From NCBI RefSeq assembly GCF_016583835.1, contig NZ_NRRW01000002.1, positions 62,977 through 126,976 of the forward strand: DNA of 64,000 nucleotides. The letters are read 5' to 3'. This document shows, one piece after another, positions 46,656 to 56,038 of the stretch. The stretch's first letter is position 1. Every line of letters starts with the position of its first letter. The translations under genes were made by a program, and so were the position numbers. Source of the DNA: Thiococcus pfennigii (GTDB lineage Bacteria > Pseudomonadota > Gammaproteobacteria > Chromatiales > Chromatiaceae). Under the pieces are notes generated by a model. It made no database searches and was not told where the DNA came from. It saw only the letters and a list, made by a program, of their open reading frames with translations.

Positions 46656-48178
46656 TCGCCATCCTCCAGCCGACCGTCGGAGTCCGCGCCGGCAAACCAA
46701 GGCTCTCGCGCCTTCATGATCAACTGGGCCGCCCGTTCCTCGTCCATATCGTCGATCTCCATCAACTCGTCGACCGACTGTTCGGCAAGGTCCTCGACGG
46801 TCCGCACGCCACGCTCGGCGAGGGCATAGGCGAGCGTCTCGTCCATCCCCTCCATCGCCAGCAGGTCCTCCGCCGGGTCGCCCCCGAGCGTCTCCTCGCT
46901 GGCGATCGCCCGGGTCAGCAGCAGGTCCTTGGCCCGCTCGCGCAGCTGTGCGATCGTCGCCTCGTCGAGCTCGTCGATCGCCTGGAGCTCGGCGAGCGGC
47001 ACATAGGCCACCTCGTCGACGCTCGTGAAGCCCTCGTCGACCAGGACTGCGGCCACGCCCTCGTCGACCAGGAGCTGTTCCATGAAGGTCTCGACCAGAC
47101 GCTGGGCCTCCTGCTCGCTCTTGGCCGCCGCGTCTTCCTCGTTCATGACGTTGAGCTCCCAGCCCGTCAGCTGGCTGGCGAGGCGCACGTTCTGACCACC
47201 GCGGCCGATCGCCTGGGACAGGTTCTCCTCCTTGACGGCCACGTCCATGCTGCGCGCCTCCTCGTCGATGACGATGGAGACCACGTCGGCCGGCGACATG
47301 GCGTTGATCACGAACTGGGCCGGGTTCTCGTCCCAGAGGATGATGTCGACGCGCTCGCCACTGAGTTCGTTGGAGACCGCCTGGACGCGCGAGCCGCGCA
47401 TCCCGACGCAGGCCCCCACCGGATCGATGCGCGGATCCGCGGTGCGCACCGCGATCTTCGCCCGCACACCCGGGTCGCGCGCCGCCGCGACGATCTCGAT
47501 CAGGCCCTCGCCGACCTCCGGGACCTCGAGCCGGAATAGCTCGATCAGGAGCTCGGGGGCCGTGCGGCTGACGAAGAGCTGCGGGCCCTTCGGCTCGGCG
47601 CGCACATCGAAGAGGTAGCCGCGCAGGCGGTCGCCGGGGCGCACCGATTCGCGCGGGATCACGTGGTCGCGCGGCACGATCGCCTCGGCGTTGCCGCCCA
47701 GGTCGACGAGGATGCTACCGCGGTCGGCCTTCTTCACGAGGCCGGTCACCAGCTCGCCTCGGCGCCCGAGGAAGGCGTCGACGACCTTGGCCCGCTCGGC
47801 CTCGCGCACCTTCTGCACGATGACCTGCTTGGCCGTCTGGGCGGCGATCCGCCCGAACAGGACCGACTCGACCTCGTCCTCGATGAAACCGCCGACGTCG
47901 ATCCCGGGCTCCAACTCGCGGGCCGCCGACCGCGTGATCTGGCGCTCGGGGGCCTCCAGCACCTCGCCGGGGGGTGGATCGTCGACGACCTCCCAGCGAC
48001 GGAAGGTCGCATAATCGCCGCTCTTGCGATCGATCTTCACGCGCACGTCGATCTCGCCGCCGTGCTTCTTGCGCGTCGCCGACGCGAGTGCCGCCTCGAT
48101 GGCCTCGAAGATCACGTCCTCGGGCACATCCTTCTCGTTCGATACGACCTCGACTACCTGGAGGATCTCTTTGCTCAT
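46652..48178 (-). CDS. nusA: Transcription elongation/termination factor NusA
   Basis: NusA binds RNA polymerase and modulates pausing, termination and antitermination. The 508 residues comprise the N-terminal polymerase-binding domain, S1 domain ([20 protein letters not shown], about residues 138-157), two KH domains ([15 protein letters not shown] about 253-267, and [13 protein letters not shown] about 322-334), and two C-terminal acidic repeats. The presence of both repeats is as in E. coli. NusA is expected to act on the terminators upstream of rimP. Confidence 0.97.
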
Positions 48179-48192
48179 TCAGGTCTTCCGTC

Positions 48193-48654
48193 TCAAAATT
48201 CGGGGACCAGCCGGGCCGACTCGACCGCCGCGAAGGGCAGCTCGACGACCGTGCCGTCTATCTCCAGGCTCACCGAACCCTCTTGCAGCTCGCCGATGAT
48301 ACCCTCGAAACTGCGCCGGCCATCCTGCTTCGCCACGAGCCGGATCTTGACCCGATGGCCGCGGAAGCGCGCAAAATGCTCGGGCGTGAAGAGCGGGCGA
48401 TCGAGGCCCGGTGAGGAGACCTCCAGATCGTACTCCCCACCGATCGGGTCCTCGACGTCCAGCGCCCCGCTGAGCTGGTGACTCACGGCCGCGCAATCGT
48501 CCAGGGTGATGCCCTGCTCCCGGTCGATGTAGACCCGCAGGAGGGCACCGCCGCGCCCGCCGCGCTGGAAGAAGTCGACGCCGACGAGTTCATAGCCCAT
48601 CGGCTCGACGACCTCTCGCGCGAGACGGGTCAACCTGGTATCGGCGTGCTGCAT
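48193..48654 (-). CDS. rimP: Ribosome maturation factor RimP
   Basis: RimP helps 30S assembly. With the ATG at 48654 the product has 153 residues: an N-terminal alpha/beta domain (TRLAREVVEPMGYELVGVDF, LDDCAAVSHQLSGALD, DLEVSSPGLDRPLF) and a C-terminal SH3-like domain. This ATG has only a weak ribosome site. The frame stays open upstream, and an ATG at 48780 with a strong AGGAGG would add 42 residues, which are not RimP-like. I keep the shorter form. It leads rimP-nusA-infB, and no metY-type tRNA precedes it. Confidence 0.93.
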   Translation of the reverse strand: MQHADTRLTRLAREVVEPMGYELVGVDFFQRGGRGGALLRVYIDREQGITLDDCAAVSHQLSGALDVEDPIGGEYDLEVSSPGLDRPLFTPEHFARFRGHRVKIRLVAKQDGRRSFEGIIGELQEGSVSLEIDGTVVELPFAAVESARLVPEF

Positions 48655-48680
48655 CGGCCTGCGGATCTTTATGCCAAAGG

Positions 48681-48710
48681 TAAAAACAAAAAATGGGCCA
48701 GCGGCCCAAT
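48681..48710 (-). terminator. Second intrinsic terminator in the rimP leader
   Basis: On the minus strand TGGGCC-GCT-GGCCCA (48694-48708) is followed by TTTTTTGTTTTTA (48681-48693), a textbook terminator. It lies only ~27 bases before the rimP ATG at 48654. Confidence 0.8.
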
Positions 48711-48766
48711 CTGCTTCGGCACCACGGGGGCACGCGGGGCGCCCTCGAATGCACCATGCGAAGTTG

Positions 48767-48787
48767 AAAAAGCCCCGCATCCGGGGC
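48767..48787 (-). terminator. First intrinsic terminator in the rimP leader, enclosing a start codon
   Basis: On the minus strand GCCCCG-GATG-CGGGGC (48772-48787) is followed by TTTTT (48767-48771). The loop holds the ATG at 48780-48778, and the AGGAGG (48792-48787) touches the base of the stem. Confidence 0.75.
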
Positions 48788-48839
48788 CTCCTGCGCGATT
48801 GGGCTACATGACCGAATCCGTCGCAATCGAATCCCGCGA

Positions 48840-48868
48840 ATACTATCCCTTTGCGAGCGATTATGCAA
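48840..48868 (-). promoter_or_regulatory. Promoter of rimP-nusA-infB
   Basis: On the minus strand TTGCAT (48863-48868) and TAGTAT (48840-48845) are 17 bases apart, with a predicted start near 48833. The next gene on the plus strand starts at 48957. Confidence 0.65.
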
Positions 48869-48956
48869 CACAGCGAAACTATTGGGGGTTTTCTCCGCAC
48901 CCCGGCGACGCCCGCGCGGCGCACCGCCGACCACACCCATCACCGGGCCGGCGACG

Positions 48957-49505
48957 ATGTCCGCGCCTGAGCCCGATCTCGCGCTGCGCCGCGAGGCGAT
49001 CGCGCGCGGCCGGCGGCTGCTGGCACTCGCCGAACGGCACTTCCGCTGCCCGATACCGACCCCCGAGATCCGCTTCGACCTGCGCGGGCAGGCGGCCGGC
49101 CAGGCCCGCATCGCCGCCGGCCAGGCCGGGCAGATCCGCTACAACGACCGGCTCCTGCGCGACAACCCCGCCGAGTTCCTGGCCCAGACGGTGGCCCACG
49201 AGGTCGCCCATCTGGTCGCCTACCGGGTCTTCGGCCCGCGCATCCGCCCCCACGGCCGCGAGTGGCGGGCGGTGATGGCCCTCTTCGGCGCACCGCCGCA
49301 GCGCTGCCACCGCTTCGCCGTCGCCCGGGACGCCACTCGAGCGCTCCCCCGCCATCCCTACCACTGCGCCTGCCGTACCCACGCGCTGACGAGCATCCGC
49401 CACAACCGCGTGCAGCGCGGCCAACGCTACTTCTGCCGCGCCTGCGGCCAGGCGCTGCGGCCTGGCGCACACCCCGACGAGGCCGCGGGCGAGCGCGGCG
49501 ACTGA
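48957..49505 (+). CDS. SprT-like zinc metalloprotein
   Basis: The 182-residue product has the SprT layout. An N-terminal helix-rich region leads to the zincin motif HEVAH (about residues 82-86) with its catalytic Glu. A more C-terminal His follows, then a zinc-ribbon-like tail with Cys in HCACRTH and YFCRACGQ (about 141-167). SprT relatives include the DNA-protein crosslink protease SPRTN; bacterial SprT function is not established. The ATG at 48957 is used because family similarity begins soon after. It ends five bases from the convergent Anbu gene. Confidence 0.9.
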   Translation: MSAPEPDLALRREAIARGRRLLALAERHFRCPIPTPEIRFDLRGQAAGQARIAAGQAGQIRYNDRLLRDNPAEFLAQTVAHEVAHLVAYRVFGPRIRPHGREWRAVMALFGAPPQRCHRFAVARDATRALPRHPYHCACRTHALTSIRHNRVQRGQRYFCRACGQALRPGAHPDEAAGERGD

Positions 49506-49510
49506 GGCCG

Positions 49511-50266
49511 TCAACCGAATCCGCCCGGCCCGCCGAGCTCCCAGTCGAAGCGCGGCAGCTGTTCGAAGGCGTGGCGGATGCCGGCGTTCCAGCTCTGCGA
49601 CATCTGCCCGAGCAACGGCATCCCGGCGGTCAGCTTGAGGCGGTGGGAGAGGGCCATCGCGTCCCTCGGGTAGAGGACGACCTCGAACGGCGGCCCGACG
49701 GTGACGTTGGAGCGCGCCGTGGCATCGAGCGAGACGATGCACAGGCGCGCCCCGTCGGCGAGCGACAGCGCCGGGTCGGCGATCCGATCGAGGGCCGGCT
49801 TGCCGTACTTGTTCTCGCCGATCTGCAGATACGGGGTCTCGGGCGAGGCGGCGAAGTAGTTGCCCTGCGGGTAGATCATGTAGAGCCCGTGCGGCTGTCC
49901 GGCGATCTGCCCGCCGAGGATGAAGGTCGCCTCGCCACTGACCCCGCTCTGCTGGAGGGCCGGACCGTGGGCGCGCTGCACGGCCAGGCTGACCTTGCCG
50001 ATGTAGTCGGCGGCCTCGAACAGGTAGCGCGCGCCGAGCAGGCTGCCGAGCTCGCCGGGCTGCTCCAGGTCGCGGCGCACGCGATCGAGCACCTCCTGCG
50101 TCGTCGCCAGGTTGCCGGCCGAGAGCAGCACGAAGAGCCGGTCAGGCGCCGGCGTGAAGACGTGCAACTTGCTGAAGGTCGTCACATAGTCGACCCCGGC
50201 GTTGGTGCGCGAGTCGGAGGCGAGCACCAGGCCCGCCTCGAGGGCCAGGCCGAGACAATAGGTCAT
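49511..50266 (-). CDS. Anbu-type proteasome-like peptidase
   Basis: The 251-residue protein is an Ntn hydrolase of the Anbu (ancestral beta subunit) family. After Met removal, Thr would be the N-terminal nucleophile (TYCLGLALEAG). The supporting Asp is in ASDSRTN (Asp17) and the Lys in FSKLHVF (Lys32). GEATFILGGQ and PFEVVLYPRDAM match the family. Anbu genes are known to cluster with circularly permuted ATP-grasp, alpha-E and transglutaminase genes, in a proposed peptide-synthesis and processing system. Here the ATP-grasp and alpha-E genes lie directly upstream on the other strand. The ATG has GAGGA eight bases before it. Confidence 0.92.
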   Translation of the reverse strand: MTYCLGLALEAGLVLASDSRTNAGVDYVTTFSKLHVFTPAPDRLFVLLSAGNLATTQEVLDRVRRDLEQPGELGSLLGARYLFEAADYIGKVSLAVQRAHGPALQQSGVSGEATFILGGQIAGQPHGLYMIYPQGNYFAASPETPYLQIGENKYGKPALDRIADPALSLADGARLCIVSLDATARSNVTVGPPFEVVLYPRDAMALSHRLKLTAGMPLLGQMSQSWNAGIRHAFEQLPRFDWELGGPGGFG

Positions 50267-50476
50267 CAGGGGGTTCCTCGTCAGAGCCTCGAATGCGGGG
50301 GCATCATCTTAGTCCAACCCGGGGCGCCGTGGGTGCCCGCCGCGCCGCCGCCCGGCGCCGGCTATTGCGTTGCGCCCGCGGCCGTTGAAGAATCCACCCA
50401 TGGACGGTCGCCGCCGCGCAGCCTCGCCCGGTGCGACCCACTCGTCACCCTCGCGCACCACCGGGGCCGCCCGCCT

Positions 50477-51922
50477 ATGGACATCGACTGGACACGCTAC
50501 CCCTGCGCCGACCTCCACGACGAACTAGTGGCCGCACCCGGTCAGGGACGGGCACCGGTCGCCGATCTCCTCACCGACCTCGCGGCCCTTGGCCCGGACG
50601 AACTCCTCGCCCGCCAGGAGGCGGCGAACGTCGCGATCAAGGAGATGGGGATCACCTTCACCGTCTACTCCGAGGAGGGCGGCACGATCGATCGCGCCTG
50701 GCCCTTCGACATCATCCCGCGGGTCATCGCCAAGGACGAGTGGGACCGGGTCGAGGCCGGCCTCAAGCAGCGCGTGCAGGCGCTCAATCTCTTCATCGAC
50801 GACCTCTACCACGACCAGCGGATCATCGCCGACGGGGTCTTCCCGCGCGAGGTCCTCGCCAAGTCGGCGAACTTCCGCCCGCAGTGCGTCGGCGTCGACC
50901 CGCCGCTCGGGATCTGGGCCCACATCTGCGGCTCGGACCTGGTGCGCGATGCCGACGGCACCCTCTACGTGCTGGAGGACAACCTGCGCGTCCCCTCGGG
51001 GGTCTCCTACATGCTGGAGAACCGCCTGGTGACCAAACGGGTCTTCCCCGAGCTCTTCGAACACTATGCGCCGCTGCCGGTCGACGACTACCCCTCGGAG
51101 CTCTTCGACACGCTGGCGGCCCTCTCGCCGCGGCCGGCCGACTTTCCGCAGGTCGTCGTACTGACGCCCGGGATCTACAACTCGGCCTACTTCGAGCACG
51201 CCTACCTCGCCCAGCAGATGGGCTGCGAGCTGGTCGAGGGGCGCGACCTCTTCGTCGCCGACGACGACTGCGTCTACATGCGCACCGTCGACGGCCCGGA
51301 GCGGGTCGACGTCATCTACCGACGCATCGACGACCTGTTCCTCGACCCCGAGGCCTTCCGGCCCGAGTCGATGCTCGGCGTCCCCGGCCTGCTGCGCGCC
51401 TGGAAGGCCGGCACCGTCGGGCTGGCCAACGCCCCCGGGGCCGGCGTCGCCGACGACAAGGTCGTCTACGCCTTCGTGCCCGAGATCATCCGCTACTACC
51501 TGGATCAGGACCCGATCATCCCGAACGTGCCGACCTACCGCTGCATGGAGCCCGACGCGCTCGCGCTCGTGCTCGAACGCATGGAGACCATGGTCGTCAA
51601 GCCGGCCAACGAGTCGGGCGGCTACGGGATGCTGGTCGGGCCGGCCTCGACCCAGGCCGAACGCGAGCGCTTCGCCGAGCTGATCCGGCGCGATCCGCGC
51701 AACTACATCGCCCAGCCGGCACTGCGCCTCTCGACCGTGCCGACGATCGTCAAGGGCGGCGTCGAGCCGCGCCATGTCGACCTGCGCCCCTTCATCCTCT
51801 CCGCCGACCGCCAGCGGGTGACGATGGGCGGCCTCACGCGGGTCGCACTGCGCCAGGGCTCGCTGGTCGTCAACTCGTCCCAGGGCGGCGGCAGCAAGGA
51901 CACCTGGATCGTCCCGAGCTGA
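50477..51922 (+). CDS. Circularly permuted ATP-grasp protein
   Basis: The 481-residue protein belongs to the circularly permuted ATP-grasp family (DUF404/407 type). The early GITFTVYSEEGG and AWPFDIIPRVI segments, VLEDNLRVPSGVSYMLENR (about residues 170-188), VVVLTPGIYNSAYFEHAYLA, and the late VVKPANESGGYGM (about 374-386) with SSQGGGSKDTW are standard. Such proteins are predicted to form peptide-like amide bonds on unknown substrates. It is followed 56 bases later by the alpha-E gene and lies divergent from Anbu, so the three genes probably act together. Confidence 0.93.
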   Translation: MDIDWTRYPCADLHDELVAAPGQGRAPVADLLTDLAALGPDELLARQEAANVAIKEMGITFTVYSEEGGTIDRAWPFDIIPRVIAKDEWDRVEAGLKQRVQALNLFIDDLYHDQRIIADGVFPREVLAKSANFRPQCVGVDPPLGIWAHICGSDLVRDADGTLYVLEDNLRVPSGVSYMLENRLVTKRVFPELFEHYAPLPVDDYPSELFDTLAALSPRPADFPQVVVLTPGIYNSAYFEHAYLAQQMGCELVEGRDLFVADDDCVYMRTVDGPERVDVIYRRIDDLFLDPEAFRPESMLGVPGLLRAWKAGTVGLANAPGAGVADDKVVYAFVPEIIRYYLDQDPIIPNVPTYRCMEPDALALVLERMETMVVKPANESGGYGMLVGPASTQAERERFAELIRRDPRNYIAQPALRLSTVPTIVKGGVEPRHVDLRPFILSADRQRVTMGGLTRVALRQGSLVVNSSQGGGSKDTWIVPS

Positions 51923-51932
51923 CCGGCCCATC

Positions 51933-51964
51933 GCCCGCACCACCGCCTGCCCGCACCACCGCCT
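51933..51964. repeat. Perfect 16-bp tandem duplication
   Basis: GCCCGCACCACCGCCT occurs twice without spacer (51933-51948, 51949-51964) in the gap between the ATP-grasp and alpha-E genes, ending just before the alpha-E ribosome site. Confidence 0.9.
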
Positions 51965-51978
51965 AGAGGAACCGCGCG

Positions 51979-52923
51979 ATGCTCTCGCGAGTCGCCGAAA
52001 ACATCTACTGGCTGGCCCGTTACGTCGAGCGGGCCGAGAACACCGCCCGGATCGTCGCGGTCAACGCCAACCTGCTCCTCGACCTGCCCAGGGGCATCGC
52101 CCCCGGCTGGCGCCCGCTGATCGACATCACCGGCCACAATGCCCTCTTCGAGCAACACTACAAGGAGTACGGCGAACGCCAGGTGGTGCGCTTTCTGCTC
52201 GGCGACGAGCGCCACCCGGGCTCGATCCTGAGCGCCCTGCTCGCGGCCCGCGAGAACTGCCGCACGATCCGCGACATCGTGCCGCGCGAGGCCTGGGAGC
52301 AGATCAACGAGCTGTACCTGTTCGCCGCCGAGGACCTGCAGCGCGGCATGACCAAGGGCGGGCGGCACGGCTATCTCAAGCGCCTGATCCTCGGCGCCCA
52401 GACGATCACCGGCCTGCTCGCCGGGACCATGCTCCACGACCAGGGCTACAGGTTCCTGCGCATCGGGCGCAACCTGGAACGGGCCGACATGACCACCCGC
52501 ATCGCCGACGTGCGCTCGGCGAGCCTGCTGCCCGAGGAGACGCCCGACCTGCGCCCCTACGATACGATCCAGTGGGTCAGCGTCTTGAAATCCCTGACCG
52601 CCTACCAGATGTACCGGCGCAGCGAGCAGGTCCGCGTGCAGCGCGGCCCGGTGCTGCGCTTCCTGTTCCAGAACGCCGAGTTCCCGCGGGCCGCCCTGCA
52701 CTGCATCGACGCGGTGCGTGCGAGCCTCGAGTGCCTGCCGCGCAACGAGGCCTGCCTGCGGGTCGCCGGGCGACTGAAGCGCAACCTCGCGAGCGCCGAC
52801 CTGGCGCGCCTCTCGCCAGCGGAGCTGCATGCTTTCGTCGACGAGTTCCAGGCCGATATCGCTAGCCTGCACGCGGAGATCGCGAGCACCTGGTTCCCGC
52901 CGCCACTCGCCGAGGCCGCCTGA
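51979..52923 (+). CDS. Alpha-E domain protein
   Basis: The 314-residue all-helical protein begins MLSRVAENIYWLARYVERAE, the alpha-E signature. It continues with conserved helices (ARENCRTIRDIV, DQGYRFLRIGRNLERADMTTRI). Alpha-E proteins accompany circularly permuted ATP-grasp proteins, either fused or adjacent. Their molecular role is unknown; a helper in ligation or substrate binding has been proposed. AGAGGA stands eight bases before the ATG. A transglutaminase gene normally follows in such operons, but here the next gene is a Ca2+ ATPase. Confidence 0.93.
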   Translation: MLSRVAENIYWLARYVERAENTARIVAVNANLLLDLPRGIAPGWRPLIDITGHNALFEQHYKEYGERQVVRFLLGDERHPGSILSALLAARENCRTIRDIVPREAWEQINELYLFAAEDLQRGMTKGGRHGYLKRLILGAQTITGLLAGTMLHDQGYRFLRIGRNLERADMTTRIADVRSASLLPEETPDLRPYDTIQWVSVLKSLTAYQMYRRSEQVRVQRGPVLRFLFQNAEFPRAALHCIDAVRASLECLPRNEACLRVAGRLKRNLASADLARLSPAELHAFVDEFQADIASLHAEIASTWFPPPLAEAA

Positions 52924-53085
52924 TCGTCCACCCGGCCCGCCGCGCGGCCCGGGCGCGAAGTCCGGCTGCCCGGCAGCTTTGATAGACTTCATCCCGTCAC
53001 CACTTCAAGACGGCCGCTGAGCCCAGGGCCGCACCCGGCCCCTCGGCCAGGGCCCACACGCAACCTTCGCAACTGGAATGTCATC

Positions 53086-55770
53086 ATGAAATTCGCCTAC
53101 CCGGGACTCACCGACGAGGAGGCCGCGCGCGCACGCGCCGAGCATGGCTCGAACGCGGTCGCCAGCCAGGAGACCGAGGGCTTCTGGGATAAGCTGGTCG
53201 GCAATCTGAAGGACCCGATCATCGTCATCCTGATCGTCGCCCTGCTGATCACGCTGGCCCTGTGGCTGTTCGGCTACGCCGAGTGGTACGAGAGCGTCGG
53301 CATCGCCTTCGCCGTCGTCATCGCGACCTTCGTCGCGACCTGGTCGGAGTACAGCAACGAGCAATCGTTTCAGCGGCTCCTGGAAGAGGCCTCGATGATC
53401 CTGGTGAAGGTGTTCCGCAACGGGCACCTGACCGAGATCCCGATCAACGACCTGGTCGTCGGCGACCATGTCCTGCTGCAACCGGGCGATACGGTCCCGA
53501 CCGATGGCCTGCTGATCGCCGGCCATGCCGAGATCGACGAGGCGGCCCTGACCGGCGAGTCCGAGCCCGTCAAGAAGACCGCCGTGCGCGAGGGGGCCGA
53601 GCCCACCGCGGCCGATGACGCGAACCGGCTGTTCCGCGCCGGGCTGCTCGTCGACGGGGAGTGCGTCATGCGCGTCACCGCGGTCGGCGATCGGACCCGC
53701 TACGGCCAGACGATGAAGGAGCTGGTCTCGGCCGAGGACCGCCTCTCGCCGCTGCAGCACAAGCTGACGGTCCTTGGCGGGCACATCGCGACCTTCGGCT
53801 ACATCGGCGCGACCTTCATCTTCCTCGCCTTCATGTTCAACAACATCTTCCTGCAGGGCGGGGGGATGGAGGCCTACTGGGCGCAGGACGGCGGCACCAT
53901 CGTCAAGGACTTCGTCACCGCCGCGATCCTCGCAATCATCGTCATCGTCGTCGCCGTGCCCGAGGGGCTGCCGATGATGATCGCGATGGTGCTGGCCATC
54001 AACATGAAGAAGCTCCTGAGCGTCAAGGTGCTGGTGCGCAAGCTGCTCGGCATCGAGACGGCCGGCAGCCTGAACATCCTCTGCACCGACAAGACCGGTA
54101 CCCTGACCCAGGGCCGGCTGTCGGTCAGCGCCGTCCTGGACGGCAACGGCACCCGCTACGAGCGCCTCGAGGACATCCCGCAGGCGCTGCGCGACGAGGC
54201 CGGCTTCGCGTTGCGCAACAACACGAGCGCCGTCATCGACGCGAGCGACCCGAACGACATCAAGACGGTCGGCGCCGACCGCACCGAGCAGGCCCTGCTG
54301 CGCTTCGTCACCCCGTACCTGGCCCAGGACGGCACGGTCGATATCGTCGACCTGATCCCCTTCAACAGCACGCGCAAGTTCTCCGCGACCCAGGTGACCG
54401 GCCCGCGTTCGCTGACCCTCGTGAAGGGGGCACCGGAGGTGATCCTGAAGAACTGCCGACGCTATCTCAACGGCGACGATAGGCCCCATGAACTGACCGA
54501 CACCGCGGCCCTGGAGCAGGCGATGGGCGAGCTGTCGGCGCGCGCGATGCGGCTGCTCGCGGTGGCCGTGACCGATACCCCGATCGACGAGGGCAAGGCG
54601 CTGCCGGCCGATCTGACCCTGGTCGGCGTCTTCGGCATGCGCGATGAGCTGCGCGAGACGGCCTATGCCTCGGTGAAGACCGCGAAGGACGCCGGGATCC
54701 ATGTCGTGATGATCACCGGCGATGCGAAGGAGACGGCCCAGGCGATCGCCAAGGACGTCGGCCTGCTCGAGGACGACCCCGAGGCCGTCATCATGACCTC
54801 GGCGGAGCTCGGCGAGCTGTCCGACGACGAACTCAAGGGCCTGCTCCCGCACCTCTATGTCGTCGCCCGCGCCTTCCCGACCGACAAGAGCCGGCTCGTG
54901 AAGCTCGCCAAGGAGCTCGGGCTGGTCGTCGGCATGACCGGCGACGGCGTCAACGACGCCCCGGCGGTCAAGAACGCCGATGTCGGGTTCGCGATGGGCA
55001 GCGGCACCGAGATGACCAAGGAGTCGAGCGACATCGTGATCCTCGACGACAACTTCTCGTCGCTGACGAAGGCCGTGCTCTACGGCCGCACCCTCTTCAA
55101 GTCGATCCGCAAGTTCCTGATCTTCCAGCTGACCGTCAACGTCTCGGCGATCCTGGTCGTCTTCCTCGGCCAGTTCTTCGGCTTCGACCTGCCGCTGACG
55201 ATGACCCAGCTCCTGTGGCTGAACATCATCATGGACACGCTGGCGGGCTTGGCCTTCGCCGGCGAGGCGGCCCTGCAACGCTACATGCAGGAGCGACCGC
55301 TGCGCCGCGACGAGCCGCTGATCAACGCCGACATGTGGTCGTCGATCCTGATCAACGGCGGGGTCATCGCCGCGCTCAGCATCCTGTTCCTGACCAGCCC
55401 GATCACGCAGGGCTGGTTCGACGGCGGCCACGCGGCCGGTTCGGCCGAGGCCGAGGCCAAGTTCCTGACGGCCTTCTTCGCCTTCTTCGTGTTCGTGCAG
55501 ATCTTCAACACCTTCAACGCCCGCACCCAAGGGCTGAACCTGTTCGAGCACATGCTCGACAACCGGCTGTTCACGATCATTATCCCGTCGATCATGGTGA
55601 TCCAGGTGTTCTTCATCAGCTTCGGCGGCGAGGTGTTGCGCACGGTCGGTCTGTCGCTCCAGGAATGGCTGCTGGTGCTCACGCTGGCGATCCTCATCGT
55701 GCCGATCGACCTGCTGCGCAAGGTGATCCGCAACCTGACGTTCGGCAACCCGGTCCACCAGGCCGGCTGA
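53086..55770 (+). CDS. P-type Ca2+-transporting ATPase, PMCA type
   Basis: The 894-residue pump has the cation-ATPase N-terminal domain (YPGLTDEEAARARAEHGSNA), actuator motif TGES (about residue 164), VPEGLP in M4 (about 297), the phosphorylation site DKTGTLTQG (about 335), TGDGVNDAP (about 624), and NIIMDTLAGLAFAGE in M6. The M4 PEGLP and M6 N..MD residues match the plasma-membrane Ca2+-ATPase type rather than Mg2+ or heavy-metal pumps. It should export Ca2+ from the cytoplasm. The ribosome site is weak. It sits between the alpha-E gene and the TerY-like pair. Confidence 0.93.
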   Translation: MKFAYPGLTDEEAARARAEHGSNAVASQETEGFWDKLVGNLKDPIIVILIVALLITLALWLFGYAEWYESVGIAFAVVIATFVATWSEYSNEQSFQRLLEEASMILVKVFRNGHLTEIPINDLVVGDHVLLQPGDTVPTDGLLIAGHAEIDEAALTGESEPVKKTAVREGAEPTAADDANRLFRAGLLVDGECVMRVTAVGDRTRYGQTMKELVSAEDRLSPLQHKLTVLGGHIATFGYIGATFIFLAFMFNNIFLQGGGMEAYWAQDGGTIVKDFVTAAILAIIVIVVAVPEGLPMMIAMVLAINMKKLLSVKVLVRKLLGIETAGSLNILCTDKTGTLTQGRLSVSAVLDGNGTRYERLEDIPQALRDEAGFALRNNTSAVIDASDPNDIKTVGADRTEQALLRFVTPYLAQDGTVDIVDLIPFNSTRKFSATQVTGPRSLTLVKGAPEVILKNCRRYLNGDDRPHELTDTAALEQAMGELSARAMRLLAVAVTDTPIDEGKALPADLTLVGVFGMRDELRETAYASVKTAKDAGIHVVMITGDAKETAQAIAKDVGLLEDDPEAVIMTSAELGELSDDELKGLLPHLYVVARAFPTDKSRLVKLAKELGLVVGMTGDGVNDAPAVKNADVGFAMGSGTEMTKESSDIVILDDNFSSLTKAVLYGRTLFKSIRKFLIFQLTVNVSAILVVFLGQFFGFDLPLTMTQLLWLNIIMDTLAGLAFAGEAALQRYMQERPLRRDEPLINADMWSSILINGGVIAALSILFLTSPITQGWFDGGHAAGSAEAEAKFLTAFFAFFVFVQIFNTFNARTQGLNLFEHMLDNRLFTIIIPSIMVIQVFFISFGGEVLRTVGLSLQEWLLVLTLAILIVPIDLLRKVIRNLTFGNPVHQAG

Positions 55771-55960
55771 CGGCGACGCCGGGGCAGGGAGGCCCCGACC
55801 TGGCGCGGGCCTGCGCGGCAGGCTAGGCAACCCCCGCGAGACGACGTACCGTCCCAATCGCGCAGTCAGCGTCCAGCCGCTGACTCCAACGAAGGTCAAT
55901 CGGCACCTTACCGACACTCCGCCCAAGCTCGGACTCACCCAGCGGTGAAGGGCACACTAG

Positions 55961-56038
55961 GTGCGGCTTCAGCCGCACGCAGACTCCGGCCCTGGGTGTC
56001 TGACGGATGGCATTGCGGCTGAAGCCGCACCGACACCC
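55961..56038. repeat. Paired REP-like palindromes in a 482-bp gap
   Basis: GTGCGGCTTCAGCCGCAC (55961-55978) is palindromic. A second inverted copy, TGCGGCTGAAGCCGCA (56014-56029), lies 35 bases on. The second copy is enclosed by GGGTGTC (55994-56000) / GACACCC (56032-56038). This is the form of a REP/BIME element. The rest of the 55771-56252 gap shows no gene; minus-strand frames across it read through the palindromes. Confidence 0.6.

Noticed and set aside
48655-48956. tRNA gene in front of rimP, as metY in E. coli
   Set aside because: I looked for a cloverleaf and a CCA end in this gap and saw only the two terminator hairpins and a promoter.
53005-55938. Long minus-strand frame opposite the Ca2+ ATPase
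   Set aside because: Antisense shadow; all P-type ATPase motifs are in the plus-strand frame.
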